Translations under genes and position numbers: made by a program
Assembly: GCA_017645305.1 (NCBI GenBank)
Contig: JAGCPD010000012.1
Location: 62,001-126,000 of the forward strand
Reading direction: 5' to 3'
DNA from: Bacteroidaceae bacterium
GTDB lineage: Bacteria > Bacteroidota > Bacteroidia > Bacteroidales > Bacteroidaceae
DNA length: 64,000 nt
The notes under the pieces: model-generated
Database searches by the model: none
What the model was told of the DNA's origin: nothing
The model's input: the letters and a program-made list of their open reading frames with translations, nothing else
Shown here: positions 1-8,800 of the stretch, piece by piece
Layout of the letters: the number at the start of each line of letters is the position of its first letter
How positions within the stretch are numbered: position 1 is the stretch's first letter

Positions 1-234
1 TATATGGCCGATGCGGGAGGTGCCGAACTCTGTGGCAATCCTCTGGCTTTGGCTTCAGCCCTTCGTAAGATAAGTGGTGACCCGGGTTTGGGACGGATAG
101 ATCGCGAGGATGTGGCTCAGCTTTTCATCATCCATCCTCAGGCACTTAAGGGTGGCATCACATCTTTCATGAGTAGTTTGTTCAGTACGCATCCCAGCAC
201 GGAAAGTCGTATTGCCTACCTTGAACAGTTCTAA
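1..234 (+). CDS. C-terminal end of an M48 family metalloprotease (5' truncated)
   Basis: The open frame enters from the left edge in frame 1 and ends at a TAA at 232-234. The visible 77 residues contain [10 protein letters not shown] followed by a helical stretch and end in [17 protein letters not shown]. In M48 (HtpX-like) membrane proteases the glutamate-containing ExxAD segment supplies the third zinc ligand region, and the proteins usually end with a THPxTxxRIxxLE motif, so this matches the family's C-terminus. The HExxH motif and the membrane segments lie outside the window. The ATG at position 4 is internal and not the true start. A strong hairpin terminator follows directly. Confidence 0.8.
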   Translation, partial: YMADAGGAELCGNPLALASALRKISGDPGLGRIDREDVAQLFIIHPQALKGGITSFMSSLFSTHPSTESRIAYLEQF

Positions 235-256
235 GAAAAGTATATAGCTATACGCC

Positions 257-297
257 AATCGGGCTTTGCGGATATTCGCAAAGCCCGATTTTCTTTT
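257..297 (+). terminator. Rho-independent terminator after the M48 protease
   Basis: A perfect 14-bp stem (257-270 with 277-290) closes a six-base loop and is followed by a T-rich run. It begins 22 bases after the M48 stop codon. Confidence 0.9.
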
Positions 298-372
298 GAT
301 ACAATTTTGTCGAAGTTTGTTTGTTGGGACAAAAAAAAACGGGAAATGTAATATATAATGTGGAAAAATGTG

Positions 373-380
373 TACATTTG
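373..380 (+). promoter_or_regulatory. Bacteroidetes-type -7 promoter element (TACATTTG)
   Basis: TACATTTG matches the TAnnTTTG -7 consensus of the Bacteroidetes primary sigma factor and lies 54 bases before the ATG of the next gene. No clear TTTG -33 box is seen at the expected distance, so the assignment rests on the -7 element and its position only. Confidence 0.55.
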
Positions 381-434
381 CGTACTAAATAATAACCAAA
401 TGAACATTTATATATTAACATTAATAACAACATT

Positions 435-3400
435 ATGAGGAAATTTCTACTTTCAATGGCAGCGGTGCTGATGTCTCTTGCTGCAAATGCAGGTGACGGT
501 CTTGTTGCCGTTGGTGCAAATGTTATTGTATTGCCATCCTCCTATTATGACGGTGACATAGAGTGGAAGGCCTGGACATGGGTCTATAACTCTGGTCAAG
601 AGTATGGAGACTGGAACACAGAGAATCCAAACTACAATGTTATTTGTGCAGACGGAGAAGCTTATCCTAAGCCAGATGCTGCAGGACGTGAGTGGTATGA
701 ACTGGGTTATGATATGTCACCAAAGGATGATGACTTAAACTGGGACATGCCTGATGATGAAGGAGAAGGCTTTATGCAGATTGTTTGGGAAGAGAATAGG
801 GCTCCCTTCAGTACGGATGAGTATTTCAATGAAGGCCCTATGAGACCTTCAAAGTGGCCCTCTTACCAGTGGACAGGAAACAGCATCATGGCAGACATTT
901 ATGTACGTCGTATTTTTACTACAGATCAACTGCTCTCTGGTCCCGTTTATTTGGCTTGCGGTCACGATGACGCTCCAGCAGAATACTACATCAATGGTGA
1001 GCTCGTTTTCGAGGTTACAGATGGTTGGAATACTTCAGAATACATCCAGTTGACCGATGAGCAGAAAGCACTCATCAAGATCGGTGAAGAAAACGTGATA
1101 GCTTTCCACGTTCACCAGAACTGGGGCGGAGCTTTTGCTGACTGTGGTCTTTACACCAAGCTGGAGGGTGGTCTCGATATGGGATACACCGAACCTTGGG
1201 AAGGCAAGGTGCTCTTCAATAACACGGGGGGTTATAATAATGACGGGGCTTCCCCCAGCAACAACCCCAAGCATCCCTGGTCTGCACTCTATGAAGCACA
1301 GGAAGGTGACGTTTATACCTTTACGGTTCCCGGTTCTTGTCCCGAGGAGGTGTTCGATAATGCAGACATCTATGATGACTATATGAATGAAGTAGGTGAT
1401 TTGGATCTTACTTGGAAGGAACAGCTCCAGTTCAAGACCCCCATTAGGATAGAGGATGGTGTTGATTACACATTCAAGGCAAGGCTTATGGCAGACAAGC
1501 CGTTCTCTAATGTTCTCGTAAAGCTTACGGACAACGATGACGATGAAATAGAACTTGAGTATGCAGAGGTCGCAATCGAGGCACCCGAGGAAGGTCAGGA
1601 GAATTACGAAGGAACAGAGGTAGAGCTCAGTTTCGTTGGTCAGGAAGTAAATAACTTCAAGATTGCTTTCGACTTCGGTGGCGGTGAGGAAGGTGCTACT
1701 GTTACCATCAAGGATATTTCCTTGGTTAAGGAAGGAGAAGAAGGGGACCAGGAACTCTGGGTTGGTACACACTATTTCAACTACTTCTATATGACGAAGC
1801 CTAGTGTGAATTACCTTTTCTGGGATGAAACAATTACTGACGGAGATGGTAACGAAGTTGGTGGATACAGAGAGCCTGCAAATGAAGAAGAGAAGGAACT
1901 TTCTGAAGTTGAAGTTACGCTGGAGAGGGTTGATGCTCCCGAGGTTACCGGCCGTGTTGAGACAATGGCTTGGACTCAGCCCGACTTCGATGATTCTATG
2001 TGGGACGACCAAATGATGCCCACAGGCAGCGATGGTTACATGCCTGAGCTGCAGAGCATCTGGCCCAGCGGCATATTGGCAGAAACCGGATACAGTTCTA
2101 ACTACTGGATTCGCCGAAACTTCGAGCTTGACAAGATTAACGAACGCCTCTCCTACGAGCTGAACGTTTGCCACGATGATGTTTATGAGACATACGTAAA
2201 CGGTCATCTGCTGCAGAAGAATGTAGGTTGGACTAACGGCAAGAATCCCGTACAGGTTCATATCCCTGCTAAGTATCTGAACGTAGGTAAGAACGTTATT
2301 GCCACTTATATCCAGCAGAACTGGGGTGGTTACTTCTATGACTGCGGTATCAATGTTACTGAGATTAACTACGAAGACTGCCTCAAGCAGTTCAATGATG
2401 TTTTGGCATACGCAGAGACCGACACCTTGCTGACCAACAGAATGCATGAAGATGTAAAGGCTCTTATTGCAGAAGCTAATCAATATTTCAATGAAAACAA
2501 GAACGATGCAGCCGAGCTGAGGAACTATGCAAGGGAACTGAAACCGAGAATTAACACAATTTTCGGTTATAGCAGCAACGTTAAGACGCTCAAGGATACA
2601 TGGGACATCTGCCGCAAGATGGAAGACAAGGGCTATTGGGGTACCGCTTTCGAAGCAGCAACTGCAGCCCTTGACACTTGTGCCACCGCCAGTCAGTTGA
2701 ATCCTTACCTCGAGGCTCTGCGCGATGCCCGTAAGGCTACCGCTATGGAACGTCATACTGAGAAGTATGTAGGTAGTGTTCCACAGGCTGTTACGCTGGA
2801 AGACGTTGGTTTCACAGAACAGGACGACCTCTATCTTCCCACTCCTCTTCCCAGATATTATATATATAATGTAGGTGCTAAGCTCTTCCTGGGTGGTGGC
2901 GAAAGCTGGGGTACTCACCTGGTTCTCGAGTACATTTCCAACGCCATGATGCTTGTTCAGGCAGCAGATGTTGTCTCTGTTGACGAAGAGACGGGCGAAA
3001 AGACTTACGGAGATCCCATAGAGGGTGTATATTTCATTGAGACCTTCCGTCCTAACGGCGCAATGGGAGAAATGGACTTTATGGGTTGGAACGGTTATAT
3101 TGACTGCCCCATGAATGACAAATGGGAACTTATTCCTGTTGAAGGTAAACCAAATGTCTATAACATAGCTCAGTATGGTCAGACCTTTGCAGAAACCGAT
3201 ACAACGTGCTACAACGGAACCATCTTTGCACCTGGTGGCAAGAAACTGCTCGGTCTTCGCAGCGGCGACAACAGGTATGCTCCTTCTTACTATGTGGTTG
3301 ATACCGATATGCACTCTCCTGAACTGGAGACCAACCAGTGGATGTTCATCTCTCGCGAAGAGCTGCTCGGCCTCATTAAGACTGCCACTCAGGACAATCC

Positions 3401-4184
3401 TGTTGATTTGTCGTTCCTCATTAATAATCCCGGCTACGACCAGCGTCTTAGTGTTGACGATTGGATATTCTACAACGGTTCTGTATTTGGCCGCGGTGGT
3501 GACCATCCCAACTTTGTTCTCGAGTCGTACAACTCAAACGAGTTTCAAAATTATCAGGAAATGTGGCCTAACGAAGGAGAAGAGGCTTTGCCCGCAGGTA
3601 CCTACGTACTTAGCGTACAGGGTTACTACCGCGATGGCATAGAGCAGGCACACGTAGAAAAGGTTCTCAAGGATCAGCCTATTCAGCAGCGTGCTCTCCT
3701 TTTCGCAGGTGTAGCTGCTGATATTGCAGATAATGAGAACATGCCTCTCTTGCCAATCCATTTCGAGGCTAATAATGTTCCTGGTATCGGATACACTTAT
3801 GGCGGTCTGACTATGCCCGGCACATATAATGGCCAGCCTTACGATGCTTGTAACCAGGCTGCAAGAGACTATTTCGGTTGCGGTCTTTACCATAACGAGC
3901 TCGTCTTCACCATTCCTTCAGACGATCCTGGTCATCTGACCATCGGCGTTTATAAAGAATTTGATGAGGACACTCCTGCTGGTGACTGGATTGTAATGGA
4001 CAACTGGCGTCTGAAGTACTATGGCAAGGATGCCAGTATGATTGAGCTGGAGGATGGAATCAATGATGTCATTAAGACTCCTGTTTTGACAACCAAGACC
4101 ATCTATAACCTTTCTGGTCAGAAGTTGACGAAGGCACAGAAGGGTGTAAACATCGTTAACGGTAAGAAGTACGTCGTTAAGTAA
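435..4184 (+). CDS. Large secreted protein with two galactose-binding-like modules and a type IX-style C-terminal tail
   Basis: 1249 residues. Residues 1-19 form a signal peptide ending ANA. Two copies of a jelly-roll module resembling the sugar-binding domain of GH2 enzymes are visible near residues 150-245 and 550-645. Each holds a (Y)INGxL-type strand followed by NVIAxxxxQNWGGxFxDCG. Between them, about residues 255-435, is a beta-rich region like CenC-type carbohydrate-binding modules, rich in Asp and Glu. Residues about 650-785 are helical. The last 30 residues carry NLSGQKL...KGVNIVNGKKYVVK, the tail shared by four other proteins in this window. No catalytic motif was recognised, so this is probably a surface glycan-binding or structural protein. 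A long open frame on the opposite strand (1035-3506) is a codon-bias shadow. Confidence 0.85.
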   Translation: MRKFLLSMAAVLMSLAANAGDGLVAVGANVIVLPSSYYDGDIEWKAWTWVYNSGQEYGDWNTENPNYNVICADGEAYPKPDAAGREWYELGYDMSPKDDDLNWDMPDDEGEGFMQIVWEENRAPFSTDEYFNEGPMRPSKWPSYQWTGNSIMADIYVRRIFTTDQLLSGPVYLACGHDDAPAEYYINGELVFEVTDGWNTSEYIQLTDEQKALIKIGEENVIAFHVHQNWGGAFADCGLYTKLEGGLDMGYTEPWEGKVLFNNTGGYNNDGASPSNNPKHPWSALYEAQEGDVYTFTVPGSCPEEVFDNADIYDDYMNEVGDLDLTWKEQLQFKTPIRIEDGVDYTFKARLMADKPFSNVLVKLTDNDDDEIELEYAEVAIEAPEEGQENYEGTEVELSFVGQEVNNFKIAFDFGGGEEGATVTIKDISLVKEGEEGDQELWVGTHYFNYFYMTKPSVNYLFWDETITDGDGNEVGGYREPANEEEKELSEVEVTLERVDAPEVTGRVETMAWTQPDFDDSMWDDQMMPTGSDGYMPELQSIWPSGILAETGYSSNYWIRRNFELDKINERLSYELNVCHDDVYETYVNGHLLQKNVGWTNGKNPVQVHIPAKYLNVGKNVIATYIQQNWGGYFYDCGINVTEINYEDCLKQFNDVLAYAETDTLLTNRMHEDVKALIAEANQYFNENKNDAAELRNYARELKPRINTIFGYSSNVKTLKDTWDICRKMEDKGYWGTAFEAATAALDTCATASQLNPYLEALRDARKATAMERHTEKYVGSVPQAVTLEDVGFTEQDDLYLPTPLPRYYIYNVGAKLFLGGGESWGTHLVLEYISNAMMLVQAADVVSVDEETGEKTYGDPIEGVYFIETFRPNGAMGEMDFMGWNGYIDCPMNDKWELIPVEGKPNVYNIAQYGQTFAETDTTCYNGTIFAPGGKKLLGLRSGDNRYAPSYYVVDTDMHSPELETNQWMFISREELLGLIKTATQDNPVDLSFLINNPGYDQRLSVDDWIFYNGSVFGRGGDHPNFVLESYNSNEFQNYQEMWPNEGEEALPAGTYVLSVQGYYRDGIEQAHVEKVLKDQPIQQRALLFAGVAADIADNENMPLLPIHFEANNVPGIGYTYGGLTMPGTYNGQPYDACNQAARDYFGCGLYHNELVFTIPSDDPGHLTIGVYKEFDEDTPAGDWIVMDNWRLKYYGKDASMIELEDGINDVIKTPVLTTKTIYNLSGQKLTKAQKGVNIVNGKKYVVK

Positions 4185-4228
4185 CAGAGACGTTAGGCTT
4201 TAGTCGTTAGACTTTAGTGAAAAGATAG

Positions 4229-4262
4229 GGGAGCGCTTCCATGATTGGAGGCGCTCCCTTTA
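4229..4262 (+). terminator. Terminator of the 435-4184 gene
   Basis: A 12-bp stem with one G-T pair (4229-4240 with 4247-4258) and a six-base loop is followed by TTTATTGTTATTTT. It is about 45 bases downstream of the stop codon. Confidence 0.85.
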
Positions 4263-4282
4263 TTGTTATTTTCTTAAAGTGC

Positions 4283-4307
4283 AAAAAAACCCTCCGTAAC
4301 GGGAGGG
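4283..4307 (-). terminator. Terminator of the ferredoxin gene
   Basis: Read on the minus strand, a CCCTCC/GGAGGG hairpin with a short GTTAC loop is followed by seven Ts. It lies about 20 bases beyond the ferredoxin stop codon. Confidence 0.85.
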
Positions 4308-4326
4308 GTAAGAGGTGGGGCTGTTT

Positions 4327-4491
4327 TTACAGTGAAATAGCACCACTTGGGCAAGCATCTGCACAAGTACCGCACTCTGTGCACTGCTCAGGGTCAATTG
4401 AATACTTGTCGCCTTCAGAGATAGCTCCTACGGGACATTCGTCGATACATGTGCCGCATGCAACACAATCATCACCAATTACGTATGCCAT
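4327..4491 (-). CDS. Small 2[4Fe-4S] ferredoxin
   Basis: 54 residues. Two copies of the C-x2-C-x2-C-x3-CP cluster motif are seen: CVACGTCIDECP at residues 9-20 and CTECGTCADACP at 37-48. Each is followed by a GAIS segment, giving the pseudo-twofold bacterial ferredoxin fold. It is a soluble low-potential electron carrier, in anaerobes typically serving pyruvate:ferredoxin oxidoreductase and related enzymes; the partner is not encoded nearby. The gene has its own hairpin terminator. A TACCTTTG -7 element on the minus strand (4584-4591) would give a leader of roughly 85 bases. The 55-codon length places it below usual size cut-offs, so it is easily missed. Confidence 0.95.
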   Translation of the reverse strand: MAYVIGDDCVACGTCIDECPVGAISEGDKYSIDPEQCTECGTCADACPSGAISL

Positions 4492-4694
4492 AATCTTAAA
4501 TTAATATTGTTAAACGTTATATTTTTCAATTTCTCAATAAGCAAAAGTCTAAAGTCTTAATGCCTAAAGCCTCGCTTCGAGGGCAAAGGTAATTATTTTT
4601 GATGATTTCAGCATCATAATGGCATTGTTTTTTTCACTTTATCATCAAAAAAGGTGATTTATGCAATAAAGCCCCCTTCTTTTACGTTATTTTC

Positions 4695-5411
4695 ATGATG
4701 ATATTACGTATAAAGATATTTGTTTTTGCCTTGTTGGCATTCTGTTGTGTCGGAGGTACAGTGGCTCAGCAGCGTAAGGTGATGAACCGCCCTTATCTTG
4801 ACTACCGCAAATTGCATTATGGTTTCCTTTTTGGTTTCCACATGCAGGATTTGGAAATGAGGAACAATGGTTATATAACACCAGAGGGAGAGGAGTGGTA
4901 TGCCGATGTTAACAACTACAATCCAGGCTTCACTGTTGGTGTTTTGGGCGAGATGCGCCTGAACAACCATTTTTCCTTACGTGTAGCGCCAACCATCCAT
5001 TTTGGTCAGAAGCACGTAATGTTTCACGAGCAGGTAAGCATGCGTGATACTACCCAGAATATCAAGAGCTGTTACCTTTCCATTCCCATCAATATAAAGT
5101 TTGCAGCTCCGCGTTACAACAATTTTCGTCCTTATCTGATAGCCGGTTTAAGTCCAACAGTCGATCTTACTGCCCGTAAGCACGGGGCATTAAGGCTTAA
5201 GCCTTTTGACTGCTACATCGAGGTGGGAATGGGTTGTGACATCTATCTTCCTTTTTTTAAGCTGAACCCCGAGTTGAAGTTCTGTTTCGGCCTGATGAGT
5301 ATTCTGCAGAAGGATCGTTCCGACCTTATCGACAACACCCTGCAAAAATATACGCAAAGCCTTGATGGAGCTCATTCCAAGATGTTTGTTCTCACTCTTT
5401 ACTTCGAGTAA
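4695..5411 (+). CDS. porT: PorT family outer-membrane protein of the type IX secretion system
   Basis: 238 residues. A signal peptide ending VAQ (about residue 25) is followed by an early NRPYLDYRKLHYGFLFGFHMQD segment, split by family convention as RPYxDxxxLHxGFxxG, which is characteristic of PorT. The rest alternates short beta strands with turns, as expected for an eight-stranded outer-membrane barrel. In Porphyromonas gingivalis PorT is needed to secrete proteins bearing a C-terminal sorting domain. Five proteins in this window carry such a tail. The start is one of two adjacent ATG codons at 4695 and 4698. The gene stands alone between the ferredoxin and a long non-coding gap. Confidence 0.85.
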   Translation: MMILRIKIFVFALLAFCCVGGTVAQQRKVMNRPYLDYRKLHYGFLFGFHMQDLEMRNNGYITPEGEEWYADVNNYNPGFTVGVLGEMRLNNHFSLRVAPTIHFGQKHVMFHEQVSMRDTTQNIKSCYLSIPINIKFAAPRYNNFRPYLIAGLSPTVDLTARKHGALRLKPFDCYIEVGMGCDIYLPFFKLNPELKFCFGLMSILQKDRSDLIDNTLQKYTQSLDGAHSKMFVLTLYFE

Positions 5412-5729
5412 AAAAGCCTCAAAAAAACACTTAAGTGTTTCTGAAACGGGCATTTCCTGCGAAAAGAAACGCATCAAAATTAAGTGATAAAAAGAGGCGA
5501 AACGTTCTAAAAATCAGAAAGATACACACAAATATGAGGCGAATTGTCTCTGGAGCAAGGCAAGAAAAGGTTTTCCCCGTGTAGGGAATGCAATGTTCAT
5601 CTAAGAGGAAATATCGTTTATCTTGTGCCTTAGCGCAAAAAGTCCTCGCCTATAGGCAAAAACAAAAGAAAAATTCATCATTGACTTTTTCTGATTATCC
5701 TTTATATGGGTTCTGTAAACACTTAGAGA

Positions 5730-5762
5730 CCCGCGTTAACACAGTTTAACGCGGGGGGGGGG
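5730..5762. repeat. Perfect 10-bp hairpin running into a G10 homopolymer
   Basis: CCCGCGTTAA (5730-5739) pairs with TTAACGCGGG (5746-5755) around a six-base loop. The second arm extends into ten consecutive Gs at 5753-5762. It sits 19 bases ahead of the -7 element of the following surface-protein gene. Confidence 0.85.
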
Positions 5763-5780
5763 TAAATGTGAAATTTTGTA

Positions 5781-5788
5781 TAACTTTG
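5781..5788 (+). promoter_or_regulatory. Bacteroidetes-type -7 element (TAACTTTG)
   Basis: TAACTTTG lies 88 bases before the ATG of the GLUG protein. The place where a -33 TTTG box would sit is occupied by the G-run, so promoter strength could depend on the length of that run. Confidence 0.6.
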
Positions 5789-5876
5789 CAACGAATTTTG
5801 TGTCTTTGTAACACATGCGCGTGCGCGTACCTCAGAAATTTATATTTACAAACTTAAACTATAAACAAAAACAAAA

Positions 5877-8800
5877 ATGAAAAAACTATTATTCACACTC
5901 CTCCTTGCAGTATCTTCTTTGACTGCTTGGGCGGAAGAAGAGTATTATCTTGTCGGTGGTTGCACCGATAGCGGTTGGAATACCGGAGAATGGCAAAGAA
6001 GTGCAGTACGCGCTTACACTGCCGATGGTACGAACTGGGCTTGGGCTGGCTACATTAGTGCTGCAGGCGATAATGATGACGGTCGCTTCAAGATTCCTAG
6101 CAGTATTGGTGGATGGGATGGCTTCTGGGCGCCTGAACAAAACACAGTAATTACTGCTGAAGGTGTTGACCTTAGCACCAACAGCAGTGGTGACAACAAA
6201 TTTCGTTTGGCAGAGACTGGTTACTATCTCATCACATTCAACACCAGTGACAAGAAGATTTATGCACAGAAGTTGACCGAACCTTCAAAGGACAGTGACT
6301 ACTTCCTTATCTCAAGTGTCAATGACTATTACTATTTCGCTGCTTACATAGCAACAGATGACACCAAGAATGCCAAGGCCCGTCTGACAGCAGACCTTAG
6401 TTTTGAAGAAAAGACCTTTACACCTATGGCATCCGACAAGCACAAGTTTAAGGGTGAGTTTGACGGCAATGGTCACACCATTGACTATGCCGTTGTAAAT
6501 GCAACCTCATACGGCAAGATAGGTCTCTTTACTTATCTGGCTGATGGTGCAAACATCCATGACCTCATCATGGGCGAAAATTGTAGTTTTGAAGGAACTG
6601 TAAAAGTAGGTGGTATTGCTGGTTATGCCCGCGACGGTGGCGAAGTTACTCTTACAAACATCATCAACAAGGCAAATGTTACTTCAACTGGTGGTTCGTC
6701 TGGTAACGAAGGCAATACAGCAGGCTTTATCGCTTGTGCGACCGATAACACCATCATAACCGCCACCAATTGTGGCAATATGGGTGAGGTGCATGGCCAG
6801 GATGGACAATGTGCTGCCTTTTGCGGTTGGTCGCAGGATAGAACAGTGGACGACGTTACCACAAATACAACTTTCACCAACTGCTGGAACTCTGGTACTA
6901 TCTACAACACAGAGGGAACAGCTCAGTTATATCGCAACAGTGGCAAAGTAACTGCCACTAACTGTTATGATGCAAGTGCTTCTACAAGTCGTGGTCAGGG
7001 AACGCTTGTGGATGCTTCTACTGTATCTTCTGGTATATTAGGCATTAAGCTGAATCTCTTGAAGACCAGTGGCGGCGATTGGTATCAGACTGTCGGCACA
7101 GACAACAATCCTGTTCCTTTCTCAGTTTCACCTCATGCAGTTCATACGGCAATCTCTGTCACTCCCGCCGATGGATGGTACGAGATTTCTCAGCCTTGGC
7201 AACTTCGTTGGATGGCAGAGGCCATTAATGAAAAGAATAGCACATACAGAGGTGCTAACTACAAACTGACTGCAGACATTGACTACAGCGAATTCACCAG
7301 CCAGGAAGCCATGATTGGCAAGCCCTCCAATGTATTTGCTGGCACTTTCGACGGTCAGAACCATACTGTAACCGTTGAATTCAATAATACTACCGCTGAA
7401 GAAACAGGCCTTTTCCGCCGCATCAATAGCGGTACAGTGAGGAACCTTAAGGTGGCTGGCTCAATTACTACCAATCAGAAACTTGCTGGTGGCATCTGCT
7501 CAGGCATTTGGGAGAGAGGTACAATAGAAAACTGCGAGAGCGCAGTCACTATTACCGACAGTGGCAGCGGTGACGCAACTCATGGCGGTATCCTTGCAGC
7601 TGTCCGTGGCACAAATGATGCTTACACCATTAATATACAAAACTGTCTGTTTAGTGGCACATTGGATGCATCTGGCCGTACTGGTAGCGCCGGTATCGTG
7701 GGTTGGACAAGCAACAGCAATACTCTTAAAGTGAAGAATTGCCTCGTTACAGGAACACTCACTATCGCTGATAATGGTGATAATGGCGTGATTGTCCGTA
7801 GCACATGCGACGGCGAAAACAACTACTATACTTGCAGTGCAGGCGGTAATCTCAACAAGGATTATGTTACCGAAGCAAGTGCTAAGAAAGGAACAGGCGA
7901 ACTTTGCTATCTGCTGAACGGCCAAGTGAGCGGTGGCACAAACTGGAGGCAGACGATTGGAACAGATGCTGCTCCAACCCCATTCAACACAAGTTCCGTT
8001 GTTTATGCAAATGGTTCATTCCAATGCGATGGCGTAACGCCAACAGGCGATGTGACATACGCTAATACAGAGAACCACTCAGTTGCTGACCACAGCTTTG
8101 GAGCAAACAATCTCTGCTCTGCATGTAAGGCTGTAGGCCAAGAGCCTGGCACGTCAGATGGTGCTTATCAGATTGGAAGCATCGGTCATCTTGTTTGGTT
8201 CGCCTCTCATGTCAATGCCGGCAACACTACAGCAAATGGCGTACTGACAGCCAACATCGCTCAGGGCGATGCCAAGTATGTTCCCATTGGAACAGAAGAT
8301 AATGTCTATGTAGGTCACTTCGATGGTCAAGGTCATACAGTTGATCTCGCTTTGAATAATCCTGACAAGAACTATCAGGGTCTCTTCGGTGTTATAACCG
8401 ATGGTGTATTCATAGAGAAAGTGGTTGTTACAGGTTATGTAAACGGTAATAATTATGTAGGCGGTATCGCTGGTGGAACAAAGGGAAGTAACAGTGGTCA
8501 GAAGACAAACATCTGGTACTGCGGCAATGAAGCCACCATCACTGCTGCCGGTGCCAATGGCGCAGGTATCATTGGCGTGAACATGGCTGCTGCTGCATCT
8601 GTTATCGTTACCAACTGCTACAACAAGGGCAACATTACTGGCAATAGAGAGTCAGGTGCTATTTCCGGTTGGCTTGGCGACGGTAAGTCTTCAGCTCGCA
8701 ACTGCTACAACAGTGGTACAGTCAATGATCCCGCCAAGGGCTTCTGCCGTAACGGTGGAGCATACTTCACCAATTGCTATTTCACAACATCAAGCGGAAC

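Larger units (their letters stand above)
4195..4571. repeat. Imperfect inverted repeat flanking the ferredoxin gene
   Basis: The left arm 4195-4217 reads AGGCTTTAG-6-GACTTTAG. The right arm 4549-4571 is its near reverse complement with the same two conserved blocks. Together they enclose the terminators and the small ferredoxin gene. The arms look like members of an interspersed intergenic repeat rather than insertion-sequence ends, since no transposase lies between them. Confidence 0.6.
5412..5876. other. 465-base non-coding region upstream of the GLUG protein
   Basis: No convincing gene was found on either strand. The region holds a 16-base palindrome centred near 5435 (AAACACTTAAGTGTTT), a perfect hairpin with an attached run of ten Gs (5730-5762), a TAACTTTG promoter element (5781-5788) and a strictly alternating purine-pyrimidine tract (5811-5830). 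The last 30 bases before the next ATG are A-rich, a usual Bacteroidetes translation-initiation context. Confidence 0.7.

Noticed and set aside
1035..3506. Open frame of 823 codons on the minus strand opposite the first large secreted protein
   Set aside because: It lies wholly inside a plus-strand gene with a signal peptide, repeated modules and a sorting tail; the antisense product shows no domain, no signal and no promoter. Codon bias of the real gene avoids antisense stops.
4597..4651. Inverted repeat TTTTTGATGAT/ATCATCAAAAA upstream of porT as a riboswitch
   Set aside because: Only one stem is visible and no conserved aptamer core can be recognised; it may be a simple hairpin.
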